From positions 1 to 51,949 of the forward strand of contig NZ_JARCJD010000023.1 of NCBI RefSeq assembly GCF_028890115.1: a stretch of 51,949 nt of DNA, in the 5' to 3' direction. Below, piece by piece: positions 16,989 to 27,006 of this stretch; position 1 is the first letter of the stretch, and every line of letters begins with the position of its first letter. Under the pieces are notes generated by a model that was not told the DNA's origin, ran no database searches, and worked only from the letters and a program-made list of their open reading frames with translations. Position numbers and translations under genes: made by a program. The stretch comes from Phaeobacter sp. QD34_24 (GTDB lineage: Bacteria; Pseudomonadota; Alphaproteobacteria; Rhodobacterales; Rhodobacteraceae).

Positions 16989-17063
16989 ACTCAATAATCC
17001 TGTGTCAATCCGTATGGGTTGCTTGTCGATACCCTGCGCGGGGGGCTTGGGGCAAGGGAGGAA

Positions 17064-17099
17064 GCGCGGATGCCTCCGCATTCGGAGGGCTTTCCGCGC
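17064..17099 (-). other. Strong nested hairpin between hom and glpX
   Basis: Outer arms GCGCGGA/TCCGCGC (17064-17070, 17093-17099) enclose a second stem (CCTCCG/CGGAGG) with a four-base loop. No T tract follows, so it may be an mRNA-processing or stabilising structure rather than a terminator. Confidence 0.45.
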
Positions 17100-17121
17100 G
17101 CTTGGGTGGGGTGTTCGCGGC

Positions 17122-18408
<1,287 letters not shown>

Positions 18409-18534
18409 GGCGGGAGGTCCTTTGTCTCAACTCGTTTGCCCCGCCTTAGCCGGTTCGGGCCAGCGGTGCAACGCTGCGGGCACATGCAGGACAGAGAAAG
18501 CGGGGGCCAAAGGCGCATGGCGGCGAAAAACCGA

Positions 18535-18810
18535 TCAGAACTGGGCGCGGCGCAGCGCCTCTGCGCGGGCTTTCAGCCGGGCGCTGCGCGCGTCCAACTG
18601 TCGTTCCAGCCGGAGGCTTTCCTCTTCGGGGGCAGGCAGGGGAGGAACGCTCTGCTCCAGCGGCATGAGAGCGGGATAGTCGGCGCCGCGCAGATCCGGC
18701 GTCAGCCGGTCTTCGATTTCAGGCACCCGCGTGCAGGCGGTGGCGGCAGCCGTCAACAGGACCAGCAGGGCCGTCCTGGAAAATCGGGTCTGCCATCCCG
18801 GCTGGACCAT
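18535..18810 (-). CDS. Small putative lipoprotein of unknown function
   Basis: 91 residues with an N-terminal hydrophobic segment (ALLVLLTAAATAC) ending in a plausible lipobox whose cysteine is near residue 26, followed by a Pro-rich linker and a charged helix rich in Arg and Glu (ERQLDARSARLKARAEALRRAQF). It probably anchors to a membrane with the helix in the periplasm. I recognise no family with a known role. It is transcribed divergently from the TetR gene; the 18-bp palindrome between them could control both. Confidence 0.7.
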   Translation of the reverse strand: MVQPGWQTRFSRTALLVLLTAAATACTRVPEIEDRLTPDLRGADYPALMPLEQSVPPLPAPEEESLRLERQLDARSARLKARAEALRRAQF

Positions 18811-18893
18811 GGTGTCGCTCCTTCTTGCGCGGATCCTTGATGCACAATTGCAGGCTCTTGCACAAGCTGAGCTTTTTTCTGGCGGGGCTTTTT

Positions 18894-18911
18894 TCTGAAC
18901 ACGTGTTCAGA
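18894..18911. promoter_or_regulatory. Perfect 18-bp palindrome, candidate TetR operator
   Basis: TCTGAACACGTGTTCAGA is a perfect palindrome ending 12 bases before the TetR start codon. TetR dimers typically bind such near-perfect palindromes over their own promoter. It also lies about 85 bases upstream of the divergent lipoprotein gene. Confidence 0.75.
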
Positions 18912-18923
18912 TACTTTGGGCCC

Positions 18924-19511
18924 ATGGCACGTACCCAAGGCTCTCATTCCGATATCACCGGCCCGCGCATCCGCGATGCAGCGCTCAGGCTATTTGCGCA
19001 GCATGGGTTTGCGGCGGTCTCGATGCGGCAGATCGCGGCCGAGGTCGGGGTGCAGGCCGGTGCGCTCTACAACTACACCTCGGACAAGCAGAGCCTGCTG
19101 TTCAGCCTGATGCGTCGCCACATGAGCGATCTGTTGGCGGCCTGGCAGGCCGAACCGGTGGCCGATGGCGCCCTGGACCGGCTGGAGCGCTTCGTGCGCT
19201 TTCACATTCGCTATCACATGGAGCGCCCGGATGCGGTATTCATCGCCTATATGGAGCTGCGCAACCTCTCGGAAGAGAATTTTGCCAGCATCGAATCCAT
19301 GCGGCGCAGCTATGAGAACGCGCTGGAGGGCATTCTGAGGCAAGGGGTGGAAGAGGGCGCCTTCCAGATCCCGGACACCAAGATCGCGACCCTGGCCGTG
19401 ATCGCCATGCTGAACGGTGTGATGACCTGGTATCGCGCGGGCGGGCGCCTGTCGCTGGAAGAGGTCGAAACGATCTACTGGGACATGGTGCGCAAGGCGG
19501 TGGCGGCCTGA
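18924..19511 (+). CDS. TetR-family transcriptional regulator
   Basis: 195 residues from the ATG at 18924. An earlier in-frame ATG would run through the operator palindrome and is rejected. The N-terminal helix-turn-helix reads AALRLFAQHGFAAVSMRQIAAEVGVQAGALYNYTSDKQSLL, followed by a C-terminal ligand domain of the kind seen in fatty-acid or acyl-CoA-responsive TetR proteins (a family impression, not proven). It probably represses its own gene through the palindrome directly upstream. Other targets are not obvious; the divergent lipoprotein gene is the nearest candidate. Confidence 0.9.
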   Translation: MARTQGSHSDITGPRIRDAALRLFAQHGFAAVSMRQIAAEVGVQAGALYNYTSDKQSLLFSLMRRHMSDLLAAWQAEPVADGALDRLERFVRFHIRYHMERPDAVFIAYMELRNLSEENFASIESMRRSYENALEGILRQGVEEGAFQIPDTKIATLAVIAMLNGVMTWYRAGGRLSLEEVETIYWDMVRKAVAA

Positions 19512-19554
19512 CGCCAGGCCCGCCCCGGCAGCCCGGGGCAGGGAGGCTTTCAGG

Positions 19555-20466
19555 TCAGTGCGCCGGTTTGATGAAGGTGCCGTTGTTCAGATCCCGGAAG
19601 GCCTGGCGCAGCTCGGCCTGGGTATTCATCACGATGGGGCCATGCCAGGCGACGGGCTCTTCGATCGGAGCGCCTGAAATCAACAGGAAGCGCACCCCAT
19701 CCGGGCCGGCCTGAACGGTGATCTCCTCGCCGGTGCCGAACCGCACCAGGGTGCGGTCGCCGGACATGTCGCGGATATGCAGCTCTTCGCCCGCGACCTC
19801 TTTTTCCAGCAGAACCCCCTGCGGGCGCGAGGCATCGACAAAGGCGCCTTGGCCTTCAAAGATATAGGCAAATGCGCGCCGGTAGGTATCGATCTTGAAG
19901 GTCTTGCGCACCCCGGCAGGCACGTAGACATCCAGATACTGCGGGTCTGCCGCGATCCCGTCCACCGGGCCTTTCTTGCCCCAGAACTCCCCCACGATGA
20001 CCTTCACGCGGGTGCCGTCGTCGTCGATCACCTCGGGGATCTCCTTGCCCTGGACATCCTGATAGCGCGGGTCGGTCATCTTCTGGCTCGAAGGCAGGTT
20101 GCCCCAGAGCTGGAAGCCGTGCATCTGGCCCTGGGCGTTTCCCTTCGGCATCTCCTGATGCAGGATGCCGGAGCCGGCGGTCATCCATTGCACATCGCCT
20201 GCGCCCAGGGTGCCGGTATTGCCGAGCGAGTCGCCGTGCTCGACCGTGCCGGACAGGACATAGGTTATCGTCTCGATGCCGCGGTGGGGATGCCAGGGAA
20301 AGCCGCGCAGGTAGTCCTGCGGGAATTCGTTGCGGAAATCGTCAAACAGCAGGAAGGGGTCCAGCTCGCTTGGATCCTGAAAGCCAAAGGCACGGTGCAG
20401 CTTCACACCTGCGCCCTCCATCGTGGGCATGGCGCTGCGGGTCTCAAGTATCGGTCTGATCGACAT
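19555..20466 (-). CDS. Pirin family protein
   Basis: 303 residues from the ATG at 20466 (AGGAG eight bases upstream); a much longer in-frame extension is non-coding. The N-terminal cupin has the pirin signature WHPHRGIETITYVLSG with metal-binding histidines, and the C-terminal cupin follows (about residues 175-290). Bacterial pirins bind Fe and some have quercetin 2,3-dioxygenase activity or act as redox-sensitive partners of metabolic enzymes. It is transcribed toward the TetR gene and divergently from the dehydrogenase gene at 20674. The physiological role is unknown. Confidence 0.9.
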   Translation of the reverse strand: MSIRPILETRSAMPTMEGAGVKLHRAFGFQDPSELDPFLLFDDFRNEFPQDYLRGFPWHPHRGIETITYVLSGTVEHGDSLGNTGTLGAGDVQWMTAGSGILHQEMPKGNAQGQMHGFQLWGNLPSSQKMTDPRYQDVQGKEIPEVIDDDGTRVKVIVGEFWGKKGPVDGIAADPQYLDVYVPAGVRKTFKIDTYRRAFAYIFEGQGAFVDASRPQGVLLEKEVAGEELHIRDMSGDRTLVRFGTGEEITVQAGPDGVRFLLISGAPIEEPVAWHGPIVMNTQAELRQAFRDLNNGTFIKPAH

Positions 20467-20673
20467 CGGATGGCTCCTGGCCTGTTCGCGTTTGCCTAAA
20501 GATAGGAGCCAATGGCTGGGGCGCAAATCCCCATCCTGCGACAGAGACTGTGCGCCATCGCGCAAGTGGGGGGGGTCGCGAACGGTCCGACGCTGTCGTT
20601 TTCCGAGAGGTTTGCCGCTGTGATCCCCTGCAAGCTGGATTGGCAATGAGGAGGCGGAAGCGAGGGTGCCACC

Positions 20674-21642
20674 ATGACTGAGGGATTGAAGACCGGCTTT
20701 ATCGGGCTCGGCAATGTGGGCGGCAAGCTGGCGGGCAGCCTCTTGCGCAATGGCGTGGACCTGTCGGTGCATGACCTCGATCCGGCGCGGGTTGCCGATT
20801 TCGTCGCCCGCGGCGCTGGGGCGGGGGCATCGCCTGCCGCGATGATGCAGGCCTGCGATGTGGTGATCACCTGCCTGCCGTCGCCTGCTGCATGCGATGC
20901 GGTGATGCAGGAGATGCTGCCCCATGTGGCCGAGGGCAAGATCTGGATCGAGATGTCGACCACGGACGAGGCCGAAGTGCGCCGTCTGGCACAGGCGGTC
21001 GAGGCGCGCGGTGGTCTGGCGATGGAATGCCCCGTTTCGGGGGGCTGCCATCGCGCCGACACCGGCAATATCTCGATCTTTGCGGGCGGGCCGCGCGATG
21101 GCTTCGAGCGGGTGCTGCCGCTGTTGACGATCCTGGGGCGCCGCGTGCTCCACACCGGGGAGATCGGTACCGCAAGCACGCTGAAGGTGATGACCAACTA
21201 CCTGGCGACGGCGAATCTTTTGACCCTGTGCGAAGCGCTGACCACGATGAAGGCGGCAGGGCTGGACCTGGCCACAACCTACGAGGCGATCCGGATCAGC
21301 TCGGGCACCTCATTTGTACATGAAACCGAAAGCCAGCTGATCCTGTCGGGCAGTCGCGATGTGAATTTCACCATGGATCTGGTGCTGAAGGACATCGGCC
21401 TGTTCCAGGCGATTGCCGAGCGCAATGCGGTGCCGCTGGAATTGTCGCCCGAGGTGATCCGCATCATGCAGGACGGGCAGACCCGTTATGGCAATCGCGC
21501 GCAGTCGGATCGGATCATCGAACGGCTGGAAGAGGCGGCGGGCGTCAGCGTATTGGCCGATGGCTTCCCGCAGGAGCTGATCGACGAAGAGCCCGAAGAG
21601 CGCGGTCACGAGGTGCGGATCCGCAGGGCCGCAGCAGAATAG
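20674..21642 (+). CDS. NAD(P)-dependent oxidoreductase of the 3-hydroxyisobutyrate dehydrogenase family
   Basis: 322 residues. It has the Rossmann motif GFIGLGNVGGKLAG, the substrate-side signature ECPVSGGCHRADTG, and the catalytic lysine segment STLKVMTNYLATAN. Family members oxidise beta-hydroxyacids such as 3-hydroxyisobutyrate, tartronate semialdehyde or sulfolactaldehyde. The C-terminus is about 20-30 residues longer and more charged than in the shortest members. The ATG has a modest ribosome site (GAGG). Divergent from the pirin gene; no pathway partner is visible nearby, so the substrate is open. Confidence 0.85.
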   Translation: MTEGLKTGFIGLGNVGGKLAGSLLRNGVDLSVHDLDPARVADFVARGAGAGASPAAMMQACDVVITCLPSPAACDAVMQEMLPHVAEGKIWIEMSTTDEAEVRRLAQAVEARGGLAMECPVSGGCHRADTGNISIFAGGPRDGFERVLPLLTILGRRVLHTGEIGTASTLKVMTNYLATANLLTLCEALTTMKAAGLDLATTYEAIRISSGTSFVHETESQLILSGSRDVNFTMDLVLKDIGLFQAIAERNAVPLELSPEVIRIMQDGQTRYGNRAQSDRIIERLEEAAGVSVLADGFPQELIDEEPEERGHEVRIRRAAAE

Positions 21643-21747
21643 GGCGCTCAGGATCCGTCCGGCATCCACAGGGCCGCGATACGAGGGCTGTTCGTCCGCC
21701 GCGTTTCACGCTATGCCGCGCAACAACAGGTCACAGGAGGCAGCGAC

Positions 21748-22239
21748 ATGGCGGAAGAGGTGGTGACAACGATCGAGGCGTCGGGACCCCGGCGTGTCAT
21801 GGGGGTCGGCATGCTGGCCGCCGTTGGAGTGATCCTGCTCTATGTGGCCTTTTCATCGCCGCCCTCGGCCGCCTGGCTGGTGTTCCTGCTGGCGGTGGGG
21901 CTGGGCGCTCTCTGGCTGGCCGCGCGCATGTGGCAGGCGACCGCCTATCGGATCGAGCTGACCGAAGAGGTGTTGCGTTGCTCGGACGGGACCGAGATTG
22001 CCCGCATCGCCGATATCGAAGCCATCGACCGCGGCTTTTTTGCCTTCAAGCCCTCCAACGGTTTCCTGATGCGCCGCAAGACGCCGGGTCCGCGCGCCTG
22101 GTTCCCGGGGCTGTGGTGGCGTATGGGGCGCCGGATCGGGGTCGGAGGTGTCACCCCAGGCTCTCAGAGCAAGGCGATGTCGGAAATCCTGGCGGCGATG
22201 ATCGCGCGGCGCGATCTTGGCACGACGCTGGACGACTGA
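21748..22239 (+). CDS. Membrane protein of unknown function with a cytoplasmic PH-like domain
   Basis: 163 residues. Two adjacent membrane helices (about residues 17-35 and 41-60) are followed by a soluble part (YRIELTEEVLRCSDGTEIARIADIEAIDRGFFAFKPSNGF) whose alternating pattern resembles bacterial PH-like (bPH2) domains. A ribosome site (AGGAGG) precedes the ATG. I do not recognise a named family. It is possibly co-transcribed with the upstream dehydrogenase. Confidence 0.75.
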   Translation: MAEEVVTTIEASGPRRVMGVGMLAAVGVILLYVAFSSPPSAAWLVFLLAVGLGALWLAARMWQATAYRIELTEEVLRCSDGTEIARIADIEAIDRGFFAFKPSNGFLMRRKTPGPRAWFPGLWWRMGRRIGVGGVTPGSQSKAMSEILAAMIARRDLGTTLDD

Positions 22240-22266
22240 CCACCGGACGACTGACCATTGGTCAAT

Positions 22267-22296
22267 GGTAACTGGTAACTGGTAACTGGTAACTGG
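22267..22296. repeat. Short tandem repeat, four copies of GGTAACT
   Basis: Four perfect 7-base units plus two bases lie in the convergent spacer between 22239 and 22374. Just before it, CGGACGACTGACCA-like words are also duplicated. Such an array is prone to slip and vary in number. No function is evident. Confidence 0.9.
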
Positions 22297-22373
22297 CCGA
22301 TGATCTGTGACGACAGGCGCAGGATGAGGGTGGCGTGCGCGTCGTCGGTCACGCCTCCTCGGGTCATGCCTGT

Positions 22374-22982
22374 CTAGTCGACCACACCAGTATCGCCAGC
22401 GCCGTCGTCGTGGCTGCCCCCGGCATCGACGTCGCCCTCAAATCGCACCAGCGGCGCAAAACGCGGGCGGGTGAAGACGAAGTTGTTGATGTCCAGGTCC
22501 GGCAGTCCGACCCGAAAGGCGGGTGTCACCTGGTTGCGGGTCTCCACCAGGATCACGCGCTCCTGATCGGGCATGTTGGGCAGGTCGTCCTTGACGTTGG
22601 AAATCGTGCCATCGGTCCATTGTTCCAGCGCGCCGCCGCGCACTGCGGACCAGTCCACGTAGTAGCGCTGATCATCCTCATCCCAACGGATCACCGAAAC
22701 CCGCAGGCTCATGTTGGAATCCGACCGGATCAGCAGCTTGGTCATCTCATACATGCTGTCGATATAGTCGTTGTTGAGCGCGGTGGTCTCCCGCGAGATC
22801 AGGTCCGATACCGTATAGGCGGCCTTCAGGTTCACGCTTTCCTGACGGAAGGCATCGAAGAAGGTGTAAAAGGCGGCAAAGACCCCCAGAAGCAGCGGCG
22901 CATAGATCGCGAATTCGATCGAGACCGAGCCGTCGCTGTCGCGGGAGAATGTCTTCAGGCGGTGGCGCAGGGCGTGAAACAT
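22374..22982 (-). CDS. TadE/TadG-like pilus assembly protein
   Basis: 202 residues from the ATG at 22982 (GAGG eight bases upstream). A short basic N-terminus leads into SRDSDGSVSIEFAIYAPLLLGVFAAFYTFF, the TadE-type prepilin-like segment with a conserved Glu, followed by an extracytoplasmic domain. TadE/TadG proteins are minor pseudopilins or surface proteins of Flp-type systems. It is the third gene of a leftward set with the genes at 22987 and 23520. No Tad ATPase, prepilin peptidase or secretin is in the window. Confidence 0.8.
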   Translation of the reverse strand: MFHALRHRLKTFSRDSDGSVSIEFAIYAPLLLGVFAAFYTFFDAFRQESVNLKAAYTVSDLISRETTALNNDYIDSMYEMTKLLIRSDSNMSLRVSVIRWDEDDQRYYVDWSAVRGGALEQWTDGTISNVKDDLPNMPDQERVILVETRNQVTPAFRVGLPDLDINNFVFTRPRFAPLVRFEGDVDAGGSHDDGAGDTGVVD

Positions 22983-22986
22983 GGGC

Positions 22987-23523
22987 TTACCTCGGCTCCT
23001 GAACAAAGGCCGATGCGGCAAAGAGGCTCACGCGACCGTCGGCATCCTTGCCAAGGCTGCCGCCCAGCCCCCAATCGGAAAAGATCGGTGAGAACTTCAT
23101 GCAGGCGCGGATCAGCATCAGCTGGTTGGATTGACCGCTGGTGAAGGTGCGCACCGGCTGAACCTCTTCGATGCGGCTGACGCAGTCGGGCGTGGCATTC
23201 ACGCCGGTCCAGTTGAAGGGATCGAGCCGCACCATTTCAAGGCGCAGCGAGGTGGCGCAATTGTCGATGAAACCGGACCGGGCGCAGACCTCGTCGCGGA
23301 TCGCGTCATGCTGGGCGGCGGCCCCGGTCGAAAGCCGGATGCCGCGCACGGTCTGATCCAGGGCGCGTTCCAGCTGCGACTGGCGGATATTGATCAGCCC
23401 CAGTTCCACCGTGGACATCAGGATCATCAGGAAGGCCGGGATGATGATCGCGAATTCCAGCGAGGCATTGCCGTCTTCGCGCTGGCGGAACCGTCTCAGT
23501 GCAGTGTGGCATCGGCGTATCAT
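22987..23523 (-). CDS. TadE-family protein
   Basis: 178 residues. The N-terminal segment FRQREDGNASLEFAIIIPAFLMILMSTVELGLINIRQSQLERAL is the TadE signature (prepilin-like helix with Glu, then an amphipathic stretch). The rest is extracytoplasmic with several cysteines (near residues 81, 89 and 114) that could form disulfides. The start overlaps the VWA gene stop by four bases (ATGA), so the three proteins are probably made and assembled together at the cell envelope. Confidence 0.85.
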   Translation of the reverse strand: MIRRCHTALRRFRQREDGNASLEFAIIIPAFLMILMSTVELGLINIRQSQLERALDQTVRGIRLSTGAAAQHDAIRDEVCARSGFIDNCATSLRLEMVRLDPFNWTGVNATPDCVSRIEEVQPVRTFTSGQSNQLMLIRACMKFSPIFSDWGLGGSLGKDADGRVSLFAASAFVQEPR

Positions 23524-25196
23524 TGGGTCAGCCTCAGCTGGCGGATGGAAGTTGCGATGGAGGCAAAGGCATCGGAGATTTCCAACCCGTCCACGTCAAA
23601 GTAATGGGCATCCGAGCTGGCGCAGTCCTGCAGCACCGCCACGCCGTCGCTGGGGGCCTCGAAGCCGATGGTGTAGACGATGATGCCCTGATCCTTGGCC
23701 GCCTGGCAGATGGCACGGGTGCGGGCGTTCTTGGTCGAGTTGCCGTAGGAGGAATAGACGTAGTTGTACCAGTAGGTGCGCGCATAGGAGCGGCCCATTG
23801 CGTTGGAGAACATGTAATAGACTGATTTGACCGAGGTGTAGGCATAGAGATCGCCGAAATTCAGCTCCGCGACGGTGCCGCCCTCGGTCGCGGTGCGCCT
23901 GCAGCTGCCATAATACCATTGATAGCAATACTCGGTGCCGGGGGAGGCGCCATAGGGATGATCCATCCAGATCCCGCGATTGTGCCAGTAGTAGCGGTTG
24001 TTGTGCGGGTCATAGGTGGAATAGACGCCCTGCTCGGGGTTGTACCATACGCCGGTGGCCCCGCTGCGATAGTCTTCGTTCATGTAGTATTGCGAGGTGT
24101 TCTGCCCGTCGGTCATCAGCACGATGACCTTGATGGTCTCGAAATCGTTGTATTCTGCGGGGCGTGCACTGAAATCGCTGGGGACAATCGCGTCGGCGCC
24201 GGTGGCAAGCGCGTTGATTGCGGGGCGCGCGCTGGGATCCAGAAGGGCGGTACCCCATTTCATGCCGACATCAATGGAGGTATTGCCCCAGGCCGTTAGG
24301 CTCTGGATGAAGTTCTTGAGCGTGGTTGCGTTTTTTTCAAACAGCAGCACTTCCCGGTCTTCGTCGTGGGAACAGACTTCCTGATTGATGAGCGTGCCGC
24401 TGGACCGGTAATCACTCCCCGACCAAGGGCTGAACAGCATCGAACCTTGCAGGGCTTCGGTCGTGGATAGCGCGGTGGTGTCGAAATGGTCACTCTGGAA
24501 GTTCACGCAGTTGGCATAGGTCTGTGGGCGGTCGATATTGTATTGCTCGGCCAGTTCATCCGGGATCGAGACCTGCGTCGCATAAGGGACGATGGAAACC
24601 GACATCTTTCCGTCGGTGGTATTGGCCACCATCGTATCGATGAAATCCTTGGCCGCGACCTTGAGATTGGTCAGGCGGCTGTTGGAGTTCATGGACCCAG
24701 ACACATCCAGCACCAGCGAGATTTCCAGCCCGTCGATGCTTTCTTCGGCGCGGGCATTGGCATGCAGCGGCATGTTGGCGCCGCCCGAGAATTCCAGCAT
24801 ATGGGTGTCAAAGGTGGTGTTGATCGTGCTTTCCACCTTCTTGTAGCCCAGGCCCTGCTCCACGATGGGGGGCTGGTAATACTCATCCAGACCCGCCTTG
24901 CTGAGGTAGTCCTGAACCACCAAGGCCGGGGACAGGGGTTGATCCAGGTCGGCGGCGGCCAGAACCGCACGGTCCAGGGTATACTGCAGGATGGTCCGGT
25001 CCCGCTCCATCCGCATCAGGTCGATGCCGATGCCGCCGATCGCCAGCATGGCCAGAAAGAAGAAGATGGTCGGCGCGGCCATGGCGCCACTGTCGTCACG
25101 TGCAAAGTCGCGCAGCCGAACCGCCTGCGCGCTCAGAACGCTATGCTTTGGGCCTTTTTCGGTCTTGCCACGCGCACACATGCAACACACCCCCAT
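23520..25196 (-). CDS. TadG-like protein with von Willebrand factor A domain
   Basis: About 558 residues from the ATG at 25196 (the start is uncertain; an ATG at 25211 and one five codons inside are possible). The N-terminal TadG-like membrane segment reads RDDSGAMAAPTIFFFLAMLAIGGIGIDLMRME. A VWA domain begins near residue 160 with the metal-ion site LVLDVSGSMNSNS. Between the middle and last parts of the domain lies a long stretch very rich in Tyr and Trp (roughly residues 365-490, including NNRYYWHNRGIW and TYWYNYVYSSYG). It is anchored in the membrane with the VWA domain outside, and is likely an adhesion or assembly component. Confidence 0.85.
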   Translation of the reverse strand: MGVCCMCARGKTEKGPKHSVLSAQAVRLRDFARDDSGAMAAPTIFFFLAMLAIGGIGIDLMRMERDRTILQYTLDRAVLAAADLDQPLSPALVVQDYLSKAGLDEYYQPPIVEQGLGYKKVESTINTTFDTHMLEFSGGANMPLHANARAEESIDGLEISLVLDVSGSMNSNSRLTNLKVAAKDFIDTMVANTTDGKMSVSIVPYATQVSIPDELAEQYNIDRPQTYANCVNFQSDHFDTTALSTTEALQGSMLFSPWSGSDYRSSGTLINQEVCSHDEDREVLLFEKNATTLKNFIQSLTAWGNTSIDVGMKWGTALLDPSARPAINALATGADAIVPSDFSARPAEYNDFETIKVIVLMTDGQNTSQYYMNEDYRSGATGVWYNPEQGVYSTYDPHNNRYYWHNRGIWMDHPYGASPGTEYCYQWYYGSCRRTATEGGTVAELNFGDLYAYTSVKSVYYMFSNAMGRSYARTYWYNYVYSSYGNSTKNARTRAICQAAKDQGIIVYTIGFEAPSDGVAVLQDCASSDAHYFDVDGLEISDAFASIATSIRQLRLTQ

Positions 25197-25521
25197 GTCC
25201 CGTGCCGTCAATCAGGGCGCACTCCGCCCTTTCGCAACTGGTCTTCATGATTGCTTGGGGAAGATGGCGGAAATGGGGCGCGGCCTGGGCGAAACCTTAA
25301 CGATTGTGATCTGATCCCGGATCAATGAGGGGTGGTGAATGAGGGATTGTTTCCCCTGGGGAAATAGTATCGGTTCAGAAGGATATCGAATCACTAGACC
25401 AATGCGTTCGAGGCGATTCTTATTATTGGAATGGTAAAAAAGGTCGCAGGTCTTAAACTTCCATGCACAGAGTTGCCTTAGATTTGATCATGAGTCGTTG
25501 CAAAAGCACGGAGAAATGCCA
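25197..25521. other. Intergenic region with divergent promoters for tadG-like gene and glutamate dehydrogenase gene
   Basis: About 325 bases without a gene. The DNA from 25310 to 25500 is much more AT-rich than its surroundings, as expected for promoters reading both ways. It contains the palindrome at 25350-25364. Confidence 0.5.
25350..25364. promoter_or_regulatory. Perfect inverted repeat upstream of glutamate dehydrogenase
   Basis: TTTCCCCTGGGGAAA has seven-base arms around one base, about 160 bases before the gdh start. It could be a regulator site; no family can be assigned. Confidence 0.4.
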
Positions 25522-26952
25522 ATGAGCAGCCAGAACGAACCCAGTTTCCGCGAGAGTGTAGATTTGATGTTCAACCGCGCGGTCTCCATCATGGACCTGC
25601 CGCCGGGGCTGGAGGAAAAGATCCGGGTCTGCAATGCGACCTATACCGTGCGGTTCGGCGTGCGCCTGCGTGGCAAGATCCAGACCTTCACCGGCTATCG
25701 CTCGGTCCACTCCGAACATATGGAGCCAGTGAAGGGTGGTATCCGCTACGCACTTGGCGTCAACCAGGACGAGGTCGAGGCGCTGGCGGCGCTGATGACC
25801 TACAAATGTGCCCTGGTGGAGGCGCCCTTTGGTGGCTCCAAGGGGGGGCTGTGCATCGATCCGCGCGAATATGAGGAACACGAGCTGGAGCTGATCACCC
25901 GCCGCTTTGCCTATGAGCTGGCCAAGCGCGACCTGATCCACCCCAGCCAGAACGTGCCCGCCCCCGACATGGGCACGGGCGAACGGGAAATGGCCTGGAT
26001 CGCGGATCAATACGCGCGGATGAACACCACCGACATCAACGCCCGCGCCTGTGTCACCGGCAAGCCCTTGAATGCCGGCGGCATCGCGGGCCGGGTCGAG
26101 GCGACGGGCCGCGGCGTGCAATACGCTCTACGCGAGTTCTTCCGCCACCCCGAGGATATCGCCAAGGCGGGTCTCTCTGGCAAGCTCGACGGCAAGCGCG
26201 TGATCGTGCAGGGCCTCGGCAATGTGGGCTATCACGCCGCCAAGTTCCTGAGCGAGGAAGACGGCGCCCTGATCACCGGCATCATCGAACGCGACGGCGC
26301 CCTGCACCGCGAAGAGGGGCTGGATGTGGAGGCCGTGCGCAACTGGATCGTCAAACATGGCGGCATTGCCGGTTATCCGGATGCGACCCATACCGCCGAT
26401 GGTGCCACCCTGCTGGAGCAGGAGTGCGATATCCTGATCCCGGCGGCGCTGGAAGGCGTCATCAACATGTCCAACGCTGCACGTATCAAGGCGCCGCTGA
26501 TCATCGAGGCCGCCAACGGCCCGGTGACTGCCGGCGCGGATGAGATCCTGCGCGAAAAGGGCACGGTGATCATCCCCGACATGTATGCCAACGCGGGCGG
26601 TGTGACCGTCTCCTATTTCGAATGGGTCAAGAACCTCAGCCACATCCGCTTTGGCCGCATGCAGCGCCGCCAGGAAGAGGCGCGCCACCAGCTGGTGGTG
26701 GACGAACTGGAGAAACTGTCGGAAAGCCTTGGCAAGACCTGGACGCTGGATCCGCGCTTCAAGGAGAAATACCTGCGCGGCGCCGATGAGCTGGAACTGG
26801 TGCGCTCGGGGCTCGATGACACCATGCGCATCGCCTACCAGTCCATGCGCGAGGTCTGGCATGCACGCGACGACGTGATGGACCTGCGCACGGCGGCCTA
26901 TCTGGTGTCGATCGAAAAGGTCGCCGCCAGCTACCGTGCCAAGGGGCTGTAG
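25522..26952 (+). CDS. Glutamate dehydrogenase (Glu/Leu/Phe/Val dehydrogenase family)
   Basis: 476 residues from the ATG at 25522, which has GGAG eight bases upstream; upstream in-frame ATGs lack spacing. The substrate-site lysines lie in PVKGGIRYALGVN and the catalytic PFGGSKGGLCIDP, PAPDMGTG supports catalysis, and VIVQGLGNVG is the NAD-binding fingerprint. It interconverts glutamate and 2-oxoglutarate plus ammonium. The roughly 40-residue C-terminal extension relative to hexameric GdhA is shared with NAD-linked forms in alphaproteobacteria. Which nucleotide it uses is not settled. It lies directly upstream of soxB on the same strand, but a hairpin and 300 bases separate them. Confidence 0.93.
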   Translation: MSSQNEPSFRESVDLMFNRAVSIMDLPPGLEEKIRVCNATYTVRFGVRLRGKIQTFTGYRSVHSEHMEPVKGGIRYALGVNQDEVEALAALMTYKCALVEAPFGGSKGGLCIDPREYEEHELELITRRFAYELAKRDLIHPSQNVPAPDMGTGEREMAWIADQYARMNTTDINARACVTGKPLNAGGIAGRVEATGRGVQYALREFFRHPEDIAKAGLSGKLDGKRVIVQGLGNVGYHAAKFLSEEDGALITGIIERDGALHREEGLDVEAVRNWIVKHGGIAGYPDATHTADGATLLEQECDILIPAALEGVINMSNAARIKAPLIIEAANGPVTAGADEILREKGTVIIPDMYANAGGVTVSYFEWVKNLSHIRFGRMQRRQEEARHQLVVDELEKLSESLGKTWTLDPRFKEKYLRGADELELVRSGLDDTMRIAYQSMREVWHARDDVMDLRTAAYLVSIEKVAASYRAKGL

Positions 26953-26980
26953 CGCGCATTCAGCCTTAGCTTTTGGGATG

Positions 26981-27006
26981 TGGCGGGCCGTTGTGTCCGC
27001 CATTTT
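26981..27006 (+). terminator. Hairpin and T-rich tail after glutamate dehydrogenase
   Basis: TGGCGG/CCGCCA arms (26981-26986, 26997-27002) are followed by TTTTCTTTTC. It is a modest intrinsic terminator at the end of the gdh gene. Confidence 0.5.
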
